A stretch of 64,000 nt of DNA from Emiliania huxleyi CCMP1516 (GCF_000372725.1 NW_005198966.1:702459-766458); one strand, 5' to 3'; shown: positions 43,416-53,772, counted from the first letter of the stretch. Translations and numbers: made by a program. The notes: generated from the letters alone by a model not told the origin.

Positions 43416-45266
43416 TCAAACCCCCCATATGAGCATCCGCTCCTTCCTCCGCGCCTCCTCGCCCTCCACATTTGTGCGCGCGAGCGCGTTCGACAGCTCG
43501 TTCTGGTACAGCACGCACGCGCGCAGGTGCGCCTGCGCGAGCTCCTTCACCACGTTTGCGGTGATGGGCAGGCTGGCGATGGAGCGGTGCGGCGCCGCAA
43601 AGTCGCGTGCGATGGCGGCGACGAGCGCGGCGCCGAGCTGCTTCACGTGCCGCTCCTGCAAGCCCGCGCCGAGCGGCTGCCGGTCCATCCCCGGGATTTG
43701 CCGCGAGAAGCCCATGCACATGTTCATCTTGGTGATGCAGTGGCTCACGTACGCCGTCAGGGCCACCGCCGGCGAGACGGGTAGCTTGTTGGAGGCGCCG
43801 CACTTTGCGCGCATCTCGAGCTCCTGCGTGGAGACGGCCGGGTCCGTCCACGCCCGCTCGAGCCGCGTCATGAAGAGGCCCGCCGACCGCTTCTCGTAGA
43901 GCTGCGGCTCGACGTCGCCGTCGATGAACGGGTCGAGGTACCGGCCGACCTGCAGCAGCGGGAGGGGGACGTGCCTGGGAAAGGTCTGGGAAGCGACTGG
44001 GAGGGGGAGAAGTGGTGTGCGCAAGGGCGGCCCCGGCATGTCTGGGAGTTGTCTGGAACGCGGTCGAGATGCGACGCAAGACGAGGACATGTGTCTAGGA
44101 CACGTGAGCTGGGAGGTGTCTGGATGAGCCAGGAGACGGGTCGTTCGAGGGTGCACCTGCACGCAGAGCCAGTCGGAGACGGGGGCCGGCACGCCGAGGC
44201 CGGCCGAGCCCATCACGACCGCGGCGAGGAAGGAGAGGGGCGCCTGCTCCATGCTCGGCGGCTTGCCGCTGTCCATGCCGAGCGTCTTGAGCTCGGGAAG
44301 CTCGCGCGCCCCCATCCGCTCGCGCAGCTCCTGCTCGATGTCGGGCAGCGCGTACTCGGCCTCCATCTCGAGCCGGTGCGCGTGCACGGCGGTCGCGCAC
44401 AGGGCGCGCGCCACCGCCCGCTTGCGGAAGGGATGGGACAGCCCGGGGCGGGAGGCCTGCTCCATCCCTCCCACGAACTGCTGCTCCACATCGTCGAGCA
44501 CCGCCATCAGGCAGCGCTGGATCGCCAGCGCCTTTGCGCGCGTCACCGAGCGGAGCGCGCCCGAAGCCATCGAGCCGACGGCGGTGCCGACCTCCTCCTC
44601 GCGCAAGCGCTGCAGGTGCGCCTTGAGCGCCTTCATGTTCGGGTCGATCACCTCCCTCTTGGCCTCGAGCACGCACGACACCGCGGCCGCCGCCGCCTTC
44701 TCTGCGCGGGCCGCCAGCTGTGACTCGCGGCCCGCGTCAGCGGCCCGCGCGGAGCAGATGGCGTCGTGCAGCTCGGAGAGAGCGCAGCGCGGCTTGCCGC
44801 CCTCGCCCCCCACCGCCGCGCGCAGCCGCCACTTGGCCGTCTCCACCGCCAGCGACGCCTCGAGCGAGAGCGTCGCCTCGGCAGCTAGGCGCGCCGCCTC
44901 GGCCGCCAGCTCCGCCAGCTCCGCCACGGCCGCGTCTCCGAGCTCGTCCGCCGCCGCGCCGGTGGAGGACGGCGGCGGCGCCTCCCGCCCTGCCGTGCCG
45001 TACCGTGGCGTCCCCGGGTCGGTCGGCGTGGGCTCCTGGTGGGTGCTAAGCAGCGGTTTTTCCCCTCGAGCGAGCGAGGTGCGGCGAGGCGGAGCGACCG
45101 GATTGACAGGTGTGGGCTTGATGCTGTTCGTTTCAAATTTGCTCGTCAAGTCGGCGACCGAGCCACCACCGCCCGCTTTCTTGCGCCTCCACCGCTCTTG
45201 CATGGGAGCCGAGGAATCGCTGTGTTTCGCCGACTTGCTGTGTTCGCCGACTTCTGGGAGCGCCAT
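43416..45266 (-). CDS. Unknown alanine-rich helical protein, two exons
   Basis: Exons 45266-44157 and 43949-43416, 547 aa; the 207-bp intron (CAG|GTGCACC...CTGCTGCAG) contains no stop and keeps frame, so an unspliced form would be 616 aa. The N-terminal 90 residues are disordered and basic; residues 100-280 are alanine/glutamate-rich helix (VAELAELAAEAARLAAEAT, LQRLREEEVGTAVG). The C-terminal half has KALAIQRCLMAVLDDVEQQF, WTDPAVSTQELEMRAKCGAS and VVKELAQAHLRACVLYQNEL, which look like a real folded helical domain. No family recognised. It could be a scaffold protein; nothing more can be said. Confidence 0.6.
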   Translation of the reverse strand: MALPEVGEHSKSAKHSDSSAPMQERWRRKKAGGGGSVADLTSKFETNSIKPTPVNPVAPPRRTSLARGEKPLLSTHQEPTPTDPGTPRYGTAGREAPPPSSTGAAADELGDAAVAELAELAAEAARLAAEATLSLEASLAVETAKWRLRAAVGGEGGKPRCALSELHDAICSARAADAGRESQLAARAEKAAAAAVSCVLEAKREVIDPNMKALKAHLQRLREEEVGTAVGSMASGALRSVTRAKALAIQRCLMAVLDDVEQQFVGGMEQASRPGLSHPFRKRAVARALCATAVHAHRLEMEAEYALPDIEQELRERMGARELPELKTLGMDSGKPPSMEQAPLSFLAAVVMGSAGLGVPAPVSDWLCVQVHPRTTRLLAHPDTSQLTCPRHMSSSCVASRPRSRQLPDMPGPPLRTPLLPLPVASQTFPRHVPLPLLQVGRYLDPFIDGDVEPQLYEKRSAGLFMTRLERAWTDPAVSTQELEMRAKCGASNKLPVSPAVALTAYVSHCITKMNMCMGFSRQIPGMDRQPLGAGLQERHVKQLGAALVAAIARDFAAPHRSIASLPITANVVKELAQAHLRACVLYQNELSNALARTNVEGEEARRKERMLIWGV

Positions 45267-45865
45267 CTGTGTTCACGTAAACGAACAAAGTGATTTCTGG
45301 TTGGTCTTTAAAAATCTCTCTCGTAAACGCGTGTTCACGTAAACGGACAACCCCAGGCCCGTAGCACTGCCTTCACTCGGTGTTGTGTGCTTCTTGTGAT
45401 GAGCAGAGGCCATCTTCATATCGCGAAAGGGCTGTCCCCCGCCCTTCCACCGCAAGGACGACGTAGATTTCTTCTACGGGAGCTCGCGCTCGCCTTTCCA
45501 AGGTGGGGGGTTGGCCCACCCGGTCCACGCGGTCCGGGCGCAGCCTTTCTCATTGGGGACCGGGAGGCGCCCCGCCAGGTCGTCGCAAGTGAGCGGCACA
45601 GAGCAGCAGCCTGATACCGTAGTAGAGGAACACTTAGTGCCGCCCGGCCCGTGGCACAGCTTGTACTTCCCTCGACCCTTGTCGATGAGCAGCTGCCCTC
45701 CGGTGCCTTGCTGCAGGATTTTCCATTTGGGACCAGGATGCGCTCATTCAAAGGCGAGCGAGAACGCCAGCCCACCGACACTGCCGCGAGCAGCCACAAT
45801 CCGCATGCCAGCCGCAGCACCATTGATTGAATACAGTCAGTGTGGCACCGCGTTTGATCGTTGGC
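45267..45865. other. Intergenic region upstream of the unknown helical gene
   Basis: GTTCACGTAAACGAACAA at 45271-45288 and GTTCACGTAAACGGACAA at 45333-45350 form a 62-bp-spaced direct repeat just upstream of the minus-strand gene start, possibly regulatory. No gene seen. Confidence 0.4.
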
Positions 45866-46107
45866 GATACACTCTAGAGAGAGATTTTTAGCAATACCAA
45901 ACAACTCTAACACTCACACGTCATTTAGGGCCTGGAGCCCTGTTCACGCGCGCGCGAGACGTGCAGACAGGGTTGCCAGGTGAGAGCGAATGGCGCGGTT
46001 CACGCCTCGCACAACAGAGAGAGATGCGCTCTGCAATGGTGGGACATAAAAGAGAGCGAGTACTTGGGCGAGTAGGCCGTGCGGTCGATCGACGCTGCCG
46101 AACGTGA
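45866..46107 (-). repeat. Dispersed repeat R3, copy 3 (inverted)
   Basis: On the minus strand this reads the same as 22050-22252: TACTCGCTCTCTTTTATGTC, GCGTGAACCGCGCCATTCGC, ACCTGGCAACCCTGTCTGCA and GGTATTGCTAAAAATCTCTC. It is the most complete copy. Confidence 0.85.
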
Positions 46108-46417
46108 CTTTCCCTTTCAGGCACACATTTCGAGCGAGTGAAAACCAACTCCTGAGCACGGCGCCGCAGGCGCCTGTTGATAGGTCCAGGTGATAGCCCT
46201 GGATGGGCAATGCATTCGCCTACTTGGGCCTCAGATCGCCCGACCGCGTCCCGGTGCTCTGTGGTCGGATTTGTGACGCCGCCGCACCGCGCCGCGGCCG
46301 GGGGCCCGCCGGAGGACGAGGATGGCCGTGGCGGACCGGGACGAGCTCTGGGAGGTTCAGTGTCAGTGAGTATATTGTAGAGGCCACTCATGTGCACAAT
46401 ATCTTGACTGAGAGCTA

Positions 46418-46678
46418 AGCCCGGGGAGGCGATGCCGGGGCCGTATAGCAGCTTGATGGTGATTCGCCGGCGTAGAAGCGGCCGCGGCGGGCTCCGGGTG
46501 CCTGAAAAGACGGATTTACGTGGGCTGTGGGAGATTTACTGTCGACTCAAACGACACTGTGCCGTGATCCTCTCATATATGGCTAAATAATTGACCGAGC
46601 CAAAAAAAAGTTCCACCGCTACGACTGGAGATATATCGAGATTGGGTCTCCAAGACCCCTATGAAGCAAAAGGGTTAA
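46418..46678 (-). mobile_element. piggyBac-like transposon terminus (copy B)
   Basis: On the minus strand, TTAA (46675-46678) is followed by CCCTTTTGCTTCATAGGGG and GGTCTTGGAGACCC, then by the sequence shared with copy A at 7273-7537. The shared block ends near 46418 (GGGCTTAGCTC). No second terminus or transposase was found on this side. Confidence 0.7.
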
Positions 46679-46803
46679 AAAATAAATCCGTCTTGCGGCC
46701 GCAAGACTGGACGCGTCGCGTACAGCTGCGCGTACATCAGGGAGCTCGGCCCCCCCTAGCTCGCCGCGTTCAGAAGCTCGCCGCGCTCGCTCGCCGCGCT
46801 CGC

Positions 46804-47244
46804 ATGACGGAAGGCATCGCCGAGGCGTACCTGGTCTATCTTCGGTCCATCTGCCCGGAGCGCGAGGTTGGGCAGCTCATGGCTGACCTGTCCGACCTCT
46901 GCCAAGCGGGCCGGCTCAGCGCCGTGCATGAGTTGGCAGAGAAGGCTCGAGGCGAAGCGGCGGAGGATGCCCAGTGGGAGCAGGTTAACATGGAGTCGCT
47001 CAGCCTGTCGGATGACGAGATTGTGGGCGACGACGGGAGGCTCAAGCCGGCCGCCAACATCGGAGCCAGCAAGCATGCGACCCGCGAGGCGGCGGCGATA
47101 GCGCGGGACAAGGCAGAGCGAGAGGCAGCAGAGCGAGAGCGCCACGCCGCTCGTGATTTTGGCTTCGACTCGGTCAACGATTACATCAGGCAGTGCAAGC
47201 TTGAGGGCGCACATACTGCCCGCTGCTACCTGTGCGGTCGCTGA
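46804..47244 (+). CDS. Small hypothetical protein next to the piggyBac-type end
   Basis: ATG at 46804, 146 aa; the frame is open further upstream to 46591 but that part lies in the transposon end. The product is acidic then strongly charged helix: LVYLRSICPEREVGQLMADL, LSLSDDEIVGDDGRL, EREAAERERHAARDFGF, ending in CKLEGAHTARCYLCGR. The final C-x-x-C and the D-x-V-x-x-YI-x-Q segment look genuine, but no family is recognised. Low-GC flanks and a TAAAATTCTG motif follow the stop. Confidence 0.45.
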   Translation: MTEGIAEAYLVYLRSICPEREVGQLMADLSDLCQAGRLSAVHELAEKARGEAAEDAQWEQVNMESLSLSDDEIVGDDGRLKPAANIGASKHATREAAAIARDKAEREAAERERHAARDFGFDSVNDYIRQCKLEGAHTARCYLCGR

Positions 47245-47679
47245 GCCTTGTGTTGTGCGACTACACTTGCGTATTGCGAGCGACAGCGAGAGAGGAGTTT
47301 TGGTAAAATTCTGTTCGAGTGGTAGTAAATAAATAAAACGGACACGCCATTCGAGGGGTGGGAAACCCTCGAGGTGCTGGCCGATAACGAGCCCGCGCTG
47401 TGGGCCGCTGCGCGCTGGCGCTTTATCTCAGAGCACACGTGAGCGCATGGGCTTTTTGAGGAGCTCGATCCGCCGCCGCCCATGCTGCCGCGCTGGAGGC
47501 GCGGCGCGCTCGTCATGGGCAAGGGTTTGTAAACACGAATGAAGACGAGGACGAAACTCGTCTGAAAAAAATAGCGCGCCGCGGATCCACCCACCGCTCG
47601 CCGGGGTACTCCACGGCCAAAGTGTCACGTCGATCGTCGAGTCGAGTCGTCCGCGCCTCAATTCGCAAGTCCTCTCGCG
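47245..47679. other. Intergenic region between convergent genes
   Basis: Contains GAGTTTTGGTAAAATTCTGTTC (47295-47316, shown here in parts: GAGTTTTGG and TAAAATTCTG), similar to the tail of repeat R1. No gene seen. Confidence 0.35.
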
Positions 47680-48933
47680 TCACTCGTTGCCTGGTCGCTC
47701 ACGGTACTCTGCGAGCCGCTTCCGATAGTCGGCTGTGCTCGCCTCTTGCACAAACTCGCCGCTCCCCAGCTCGCCACTGATGTACTCCCACATGAAGCCG
47801 AGCTCGGTCAGGTCCAGGTGCTTCAGATTGCCCATGCCGTCCTCGGCGCCTGGGGCCCGGTAGATGTACGTGTCGCCGATGCCGTCTTGCCAATGCGGTG
47901 GCGCGAACCCACTCTCTGTGTCGATCATCAGAAACGTCGCCAGCTTATTCTGCATCGATGCGCCGCGTGCGCGACCGTTTGGCCGTTCGACCCGCTGGAT
48001 GGCAAGGCGCACGCCACATTTTGCCAGCAGGGGGCTGCGCTGCACGCGCCCCCACCGCGCATGCCTCAGCGGATAGCTGTTATCCGGTGTGATGTCGGGC
48101 GTCTTCGTCGCCGCTCGCTTGTAGGGCGGCGAATGGATAGTCCCCTGGTTCATGACCAAGCCCAGGAACGCGGTACGTTCCAATTCGTCGGCCATCTCCT
48201 CTTCGGTCTTGCCAGCCATCCCCCACTGCGTGAGATTGTTCATATCCACGGATTGGCCTCTGCGATTGCCCCGTCCATCGATTAAGTCGCTCGTCACCTC
48301 CTCTCGATTGAAGCACGAGTGCAGCCGCGGCAGCAGCACCGCCGCCCACGACGAGCCGAGACCGCCGCCGCCCTCGGCATGGCACGCATACACGAGCTCG
48401 TCCTCGAGGGAGGTGAGCACGTGCAGATTCGATGGTTTGATCAGGATGGACTTCAGGCTGGGCGCACTGTGCATGCCCCGTCGTGGCAGCTCGCCGGCAC
48501 CGGCGTCGACCTCGACCGGCACGCGGCCATTGTCGTTGGGTGGGCCGAGGGCGCGGCCGACCCGCCCATTGTACTGTGCCGCACCTTGCAGCCCATAGAT
48601 CTCAACCCAGTGAGGGTAGATGGACGGCGCCCCGACCGACGCGGCCCACGCTTGCAGCGTCGGCGAGCGCATGATAGAGAGCAGCCGCGTCTCCATCTTC
48701 ACGTTCACCATCGGATTCTCGCCGCCCATGTCCTCTTCGATCCAAGGAAATTTCCGGCGCCGAGGACGCAGCGAGTTGAAGGTCTTGCACGAAAGCGCAA
48801 ACGCGAAGTGGTCATCGGACGCAAGCGCGCGCCATACGCATGCAAGCTCATCGCTTGCGAGCGTTCCGAGCAGCTGGCCATCGTCATCGGACACGTCCAG
48901 CGCCGCGACCTCGTTCGCGAGGCTCGTCGCCAT
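47680..48933 (-). CDS. F-box-like protein with a C-terminal domain of unknown function, intronless
   Basis: 417 aa from the ATG at 48933. Residues 20-60 (LGTLASDELACVWRALASD, FALSCKTFNSLRP) resemble the F-box-like start common in algal and other protist multi-gene families. Residues 110-170 (VEIYGLQGAAQYNGRVG, NDNGRVPVEV, ILIKPSNLHVL) match a small repeat found beside MYND fingers and ankyrin repeats in algae. The C-terminal half (MNNLTQWGMAGKTEEEMADE, LAIQRVERPNGRARG, LTELGFMWEYISGELG) is not recognised. If the F-box is real the product would be an SCF ubiquitin-ligase adaptor. Confidence 0.6.
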   Translation of the reverse strand: MATSLANEVAALDVSDDDGQLLGTLASDELACVWRALASDDHFAFALSCKTFNSLRPRRRKFPWIEEDMGGENPMVNVKMETRLLSIMRSPTLQAWAASVGAPSIYPHWVEIYGLQGAAQYNGRVGRALGPPNDNGRVPVEVDAGAGELPRRGMHSAPSLKSILIKPSNLHVLTSLEDELVYACHAEGGGGLGSSWAAVLLPRLHSCFNREEVTSDLIDGRGNRRGQSVDMNNLTQWGMAGKTEEEMADELERTAFLGLVMNQGTIHSPPYKRAATKTPDITPDNSYPLRHARWGRVQRSPLLAKCGVRLAIQRVERPNGRARGASMQNKLATFLMIDTESGFAPPHWQDGIGDTYIYRAPGAEDGMGNLKHLDLTELGFMWEYISGELGSGEFVQEASTADYRKRLAEYRERPGNE

Positions 48934-49160
48934 CCTCGGCGCGTCAGACCAGGCGTGTTTGCAGGTCTCCTGCTCTCGGCCCCGTGGGCGCGATAAACGC
49001 GGACAGTAAGGCGGTGGCGGTAGGGGACCCGCGCTGTGAAGCGGTAGCGGTAATCCGGCCTGCGGGCGGCGGAGGTAGCGGCAACACAGGGAGGACCGGC
49101 GCTCTGGCGCACAGTACGTATTTATGAGTCTCTTCTACGACATGCGTCGTGTCCCGCCTC

Positions 49161-50655
49161 TCAAGTTCTGATACCGACGCTCCCTAGCAAGCCCTCGAGC
49201 GCGATCCCGGCGCCGCCGGTCGCGGACTTGAGGGCGACGTACTCGGCGAGCCCCTCCTCCTGCGCCGCTCGGGTGGCCGGCACCCCCGCGCGCAAGCGGC
49301 CCGCCAGCAGCAACCGGTTCTTCGGCGTGTGCTCCGGCGCCTGTGGGGGGGGTGCCGTCGACGCGGGCCCGACTCGGGAGGAGAGATCTATCTGCGACAT
49401 CGAGAGGCTAGGTCTCGGCAAAGGGCTCGGCTATATATCGGTGTGCTTTATATCGGCTTGTCTCGGCGAGGTCTCTGCTGGGTCTCGCCACAAACTCGCT
49501 GGCGGCGACGCGGTAACCCGCCGCGCGCAGCAGCGCGACGCGCATCGCGTCGGTCACGTGCGCCGCCTGACGACAGGTGGCTGACGCCTCCGCCGGTGCG
49601 TGGGACAGAGGCAACGCGTCCGCCACGTGCGCCGCCGTCTCGGATCGCAAGTGCGGCACCGTGTGGATGGTCCGCAGAGGGTGCGACTGCACGAGCCTGC
49701 AGGCAGGGGGGGCGTAGGGAAGGCTCGGAGGGAGGGCTGGCTCGCCACCGACTCCGACAGCGCGTGCCTGTCCGGCAGCACGGACCAGCGGCGCGCGAGC
49801 TGCGCGTGGCAGCAGGGCGCGCAAGCGATGAGCAGCGAGCGAGCGCGAACCGCCTGCGCGAGGGCGTCGTCGCTGGCCGTGTCGCACGCGTGCAGCGCCA
49901 CGGCCAGGTGGGGCGGCCTGCAGGGGACGCGTCGCCGGACGTGTCAAGGAGACGTCCAGGCTCGTGCAGCCTTGGCGGAGGGCTGCGGTTGCCCTGGAGG
50001 GGCGGCCGCCCCGTCCCTCGGAGGGAAGGCGGCGGCGTGCTCGTCCTCCCACCTAGAGGGAGCCCGAGAAGGCTGAGAGAAGGGCTCCGGAAGGGGACGG
50101 CGGTACGCGTGCTTCCTTCTCGCACCGGCCCAGCTGCCCGATCTCGCTCCGCCGCTGCACCACCGCATGCGAGAGGCCGAGGGCGTGCGCGCGTCGCTCT
50201 GCCCGCTGCACGCGCGTCGCGTCGCGGTCGACGGCGAGCACCTGCGCAGGCCGGCCCCACCGGTGCGCCGCGGCGTGCGCGAGCAGCAGCGAGAGCTGCG
50301 ACTGGCCGCTCGCCAGCTCGAGCACGCGCAGCGGCTTGCGAGTCGGGCGCGAGGCGTGCGGCGCGAGGTGGCGCTCGACCTCGAGGAGCAGCAGGTTGAT
50401 CTGGCGGAACTTGCGGACCGCCTCGCTTCCGATCGAGCCGTCCGAGCCCATCAGCCCGATGACGCGCAGCAGCGCCGCGGCGCCTGGCTTGTCGGGCGAG
50501 AGCGGCAGATCCCGGCCTCCGCTGAGCGCCTGGAGCCTCTCCGGCGTCCAGTACCGAGCGGAGCGCTCAGCGAAGGTGGCGGCGAAGGACGAGGCTCTCG
50601 CTGACGGAGGACGGCCAGGCCTGTTCCCTCGAGCGTGGCGGAGCAGCGGCAGCAT
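49161..50655 (-). CDS. METTL25/methyltransferase-32-like SAM-dependent methyltransferase, four exons
   Basis: Exons: 50655-50126, 49917-49753, 49696-49492, 49340-49161; 359 aa, phases agree. Exon 1 has RKFRQINLLLLEVERHL and motif I VLELASGQSQLSLLLAH followed by VLAVDRDATRV. The exon 1/2 join gives LG|RPPHLAVALHACDTASDDAL and then IACAPCCHAQL, the HACDxATD and PCCH signature of the METTL25/methyltransf_32 group. Exon 4 begins APEHTPKNRLLLAG, matching the HTPKN motif near the C terminus of that group. Substrate unknown; some relatives act on RNA or ribosomal proteins. All introns are GT-AG; the intron before exon 4 contains ATATCGG/TCTCGG minisatellite units. Spliced residues 170-230 are least certain. 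Confidence 0.75.
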
Positions 50656-50688
50656 TCAAGGTTGCTGCGGGCTCGCTGCTGCGGGCCT

Positions 50689-50830
50689 GGCTCACTCTAG
50701 CGGCGAGGCAGCCCGGGCCGGCTCACTCTAGCGGCGAGGCGTGCTCACTCTCCAGGGCGAGGCTGCTCACTCTCCAGCGGCGAGGCTGCTCACTCTCTAG
50801 CGGCGAGGCTGCTCACTCGCGCGGCGAGGC
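50689..50830. repeat. Tandem repeat of 22-25 bp, about six units, upstream of the METTL25-like gene
   Basis: Units of the form GCTCACTCTCTAGCGGCGAG differ by small changes (CTCTAG, CTCCAG, CGCG). The block starts 34 bp before the minus-strand ATG at 50655, so it lies where a promoter would be expected. Confidence 0.8.
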
Positions 50831-51261
50831 CCTACCCGGGTACCGCAAGGCGCGCGACACACACGTACTCCGCGGCGTGAGGAGATTTTCTTTTTCCGCC
50901 CGCTTCTTTCTCGAGAGAGTAAAAAACGGGTTTTACTCCGCTACCGGCCTGGCCTCCGCACTTAGGTAATCAACCTCGTTCGCGTTCGATGGCCGGAAAG
51001 CTCTTTCCACTCCTCATCTTGCCCCTAACTACCTAGCCATGCATAAGAGCTCTACTCTGCATGTAAGAAAGCCCCGCCAAAGGAGGCGGCAAGTAAGGTG
51101 GCACGCCCTGTCAGTACGCGTCGAGCAAGCCTGGAGCACGCTTACGTGACATCCGCCGCCTTTGCCGAGCGTTTCGAGCGAAACCTCTGGGAAAGCCGCT
51201 GTCCGCCGAGCCCGACTCCTGAACCGACAGCTTCTTTCTCTTGCTTTCGATCGACTTCTCC
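50831..51261. other. Intergenic region between divergent genes
   Basis: Probably holds the promoters of the METTL25-like gene (-) and the fasciclin-ZIP gene (+). GGATTTTCTTTTTCCGCC-like pyrimidine-rich stretch at about 50880. An upstream exon for the signal peptide of the next gene may be hidden here. Confidence 0.4.
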
Positions 51262-53772
51262 ATGTTCGCCCTGTTCGCGCTCCCCGCCTACGGGCAAACC
51301 ATCGCCGACATCGCCTGCGACTCGGGCAACGCGGCCAAGTTCTCCACGCTCTGCGCCGCGGTCGCTGCGTCTCCCACGGTCCTCACCGCGCTCTCGGACG
51401 CGAGCGCCGAATACACCGTCTTCGCCCCCAACAACGACGCCTTTGATGCCCTCGCCACCAAACTCGGCTTGAGCGCCGCCACCGACTTGCTCCCTTTGCC
51501 CGAGCTTCCCTTTCTCCTGCTCAAGCACACCCTCGGGTCCAAGGTGCTGGCGGCGACCGCTCTGACGCTCGACAACTCCGTCCAGCCCACCCTGCACACG
51601 GACGACGAGGAGAAGATCGTTGTCGACGGCTCCACCGGCGACGTCCTCGTCACGCCCACCGCCATCGGAGGAAAGGCCAAGGTGGTCACCGCCGACATCA
51701 CGGCCGATAACGGCGTGATCCATGAGATCGACAAGGTGATCGCGACGCGGTCGCTCCTCACCGACACCATCGCCGGCAAAGCCTGCGACCCCGCGCTCGC
51801 GGCCACCGTCGGCACTCTCTGCGCCGCGGTTCGATCGTCTACCACGGTGGAAGTCGCGCTCTCGGACGTGACCGGATCCTTCACCGTCTTTGCCCCCAAC
51901 AACGCCGCCTTTGATGCCCTCGCCACCAAACTCGACTTGAGCCAGGCCACCGACTTGCTCCCTTTGCCCCAGCTTCCCGATATCCTGCTCAAGCACGCCC
52001 TCGGGTCCAAGGTGTCGGCGGCGACCGCACTGGCGCTCGTCAACTCCGTCCAAGCCACCCTGCAGGGCGACAACATCATTGTCGACGGCTCCAGCGCATC
52101 CACCTCCAGCACGAGCGGCATCACCATCACGCGCACCTTCCTCGGCCCAGCTGCCAATGTCACCACCACCAACAACATCGAGGTCGACAATGGCTTCATC
52201 CACGTCATCGACGCCGTGCTCGCGCCGCTGGAGGAGAACGTCGAGTGGGCGGGCACCTTCGACGTCACCAACCCGGCCACGGGCGAGGCCTTCGAGACGC
52301 TCACCTGGTCGGCGCAGTCGAACGAGGAGGGCGAGTACCCCGACGCCACGATGCTCATCTCCGTCCAGACGGGCAAGGCGGACTTCACCTTCGACGACGC
52401 CCTCGTGGCCGCGGGCAACGAGGCCTTGGCGGTCGGCACCGCGTGCCCCGACCTCATGCCGAACGGAGAGATCAAGTTTGACACGGCCGCCCCGAAGCCG
52501 GCTGGCAGCCCGTTCCCGTGCTACAAGCTCAAGTTCCCCTGCGAGATGGAGACGGAGGACGGTCACGAGCACTGCCACGCGACTGCGCACACCGCCGTGT
52601 GGACGATCCCCATCCCGGCCGGCGTGAAGAGCATCGCCATCTTCGCGCAGCACTACCCGACCGAGTTTGAGCGCTCGCTGCACTACCTCAAGGGCCCGGG
52701 CGGCGAGGACATCGAGCCGGTCAACGAGATGCCCGAGCCGGAGGAGCGGGAGAAGCGGTGGGGCGCCGCCATCGGCGCCGCCTTCATCGTGATGGTGTGC
52801 ACGCTCATCGGCGTCATCTTCCTCGCGCCCCTCTTCGCCAAGCTCCAGAAGGAGCGCGAGGCGCTCGTCAACGTGCTCGCCTCGGCCTTCGCGGTGCACC
52901 TCCCTGCACCCCTCGCCGCGCCCGCCGCTAGTCGGCCGGCGCCGCCCACATAGTCGGCCGGCGCCGCTCACAGTCTCACCCTCGCCCCCACCCCGCCGCC
53001 CCACCAGGCCGGCGCCCTCCTGGCGGCCGCCTTCTACCTGATGCTGTACGAGGCGACCCACCTCATCGCCATCACCGACGACCGCACCGAGGCGCAGGCT
53101 TCGGCGTGGTGGGGCTCGGCGACCCTGCTCGGCTTTGTCAGCCCCTTCATCCTCGAGGCGATCGTCTCCGCGGTCATCGGCAAGGCCGCGCCCGGGCAGG
53201 AGGTGCGCAAGGAGGCGGACGCCGAGGCGGCCAAGCCGGCCGCCGTTGTGCCGGCGCCCAAGTCGCGCAACAAGGTGCGCGTGCTCTCCGGCGTGCTGCT
53301 GGGCGACTTCCTGCACAACCTGGTCGACGGCTTCTTCATCGGCGCCGCCTTTGCCAACTGCGACTCGTCGATGGCGTGGACGATCACCGCCGCCACCGTC
53401 TACCACGAGCTCGCGCAGGAGATCTCCGACTACCTCGTGCTCACCAACCCGGAGCAGGGCGGGCTCAAGCCCTTCATGGCGCTCGGCCTCAACTTCCTCT
53501 CGGGCATGTCCGTCCTCTTTGGCGTCTGCATCGTCCTCTCCGCCGAGCCGTCCAACTTCTCGACTGGCTGCCTCCTCGCCTACGGCGCCGGTGTGTACCT
53601 GCAGCTCGCGGCGACCGAGTGCATGCCGCGCGTGCACGAGTACGCGACGACGCTCAACATGCGGCTGGGCGGCCTCCTCCTCTTCATCATCGGCGCGACC
53701 GCCATCGGCCTCGTCCTCCTCGACCACGAGCACTGCGCGGGCGAGGGCGGCCACGAGGGCCACGGCCACTGA
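51262..53772 (+). CDS. Fusion of two fasciclin (FAS1) domains with a ZIP-family metal transporter, two exons
   Basis: Exons 51262-52893 and 53008-53772, about 798 aa. Two FAS1 repeats occupy residues 10-320; each has the TVFAPNN-x-AFDALATKL box and an NGVIHEID or NGFIHVID box. A beta-rich cysteine/histidine region follows (CEMETEDGHEHCHATAHTAV, FAQHYPTEFERSLHYL). The membrane part has GAAFIVMVCTLIGVIFLAP, LLAAAFYLMLYEATHLIA, then the ZIP metal sites HNLVDGFFIGAAF and YHELAQEISDY, and ends in a histidine-rich tail (HEHCAGEGGHEGHGH). ZIP proteins bring Zn, Fe or Mn into the cytosol. The FAS1 ectodomain suggests extracellular contact or metal capture at the cell surface. The first ATG leaves a very short leader, so the real start may be further upstream. 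The intron contains two extra copies of the exon 2 start. Confidence 0.82.

Noticed and set aside
51142..53769. Open frame of 875 codons on the minus strand
   Set aside because: It is antisense to the fasciclin-ZIP gene, has a valine/glycine/aspartate/arginine composition typical of the complement of a GC-rich coding strand, and shows no domain.
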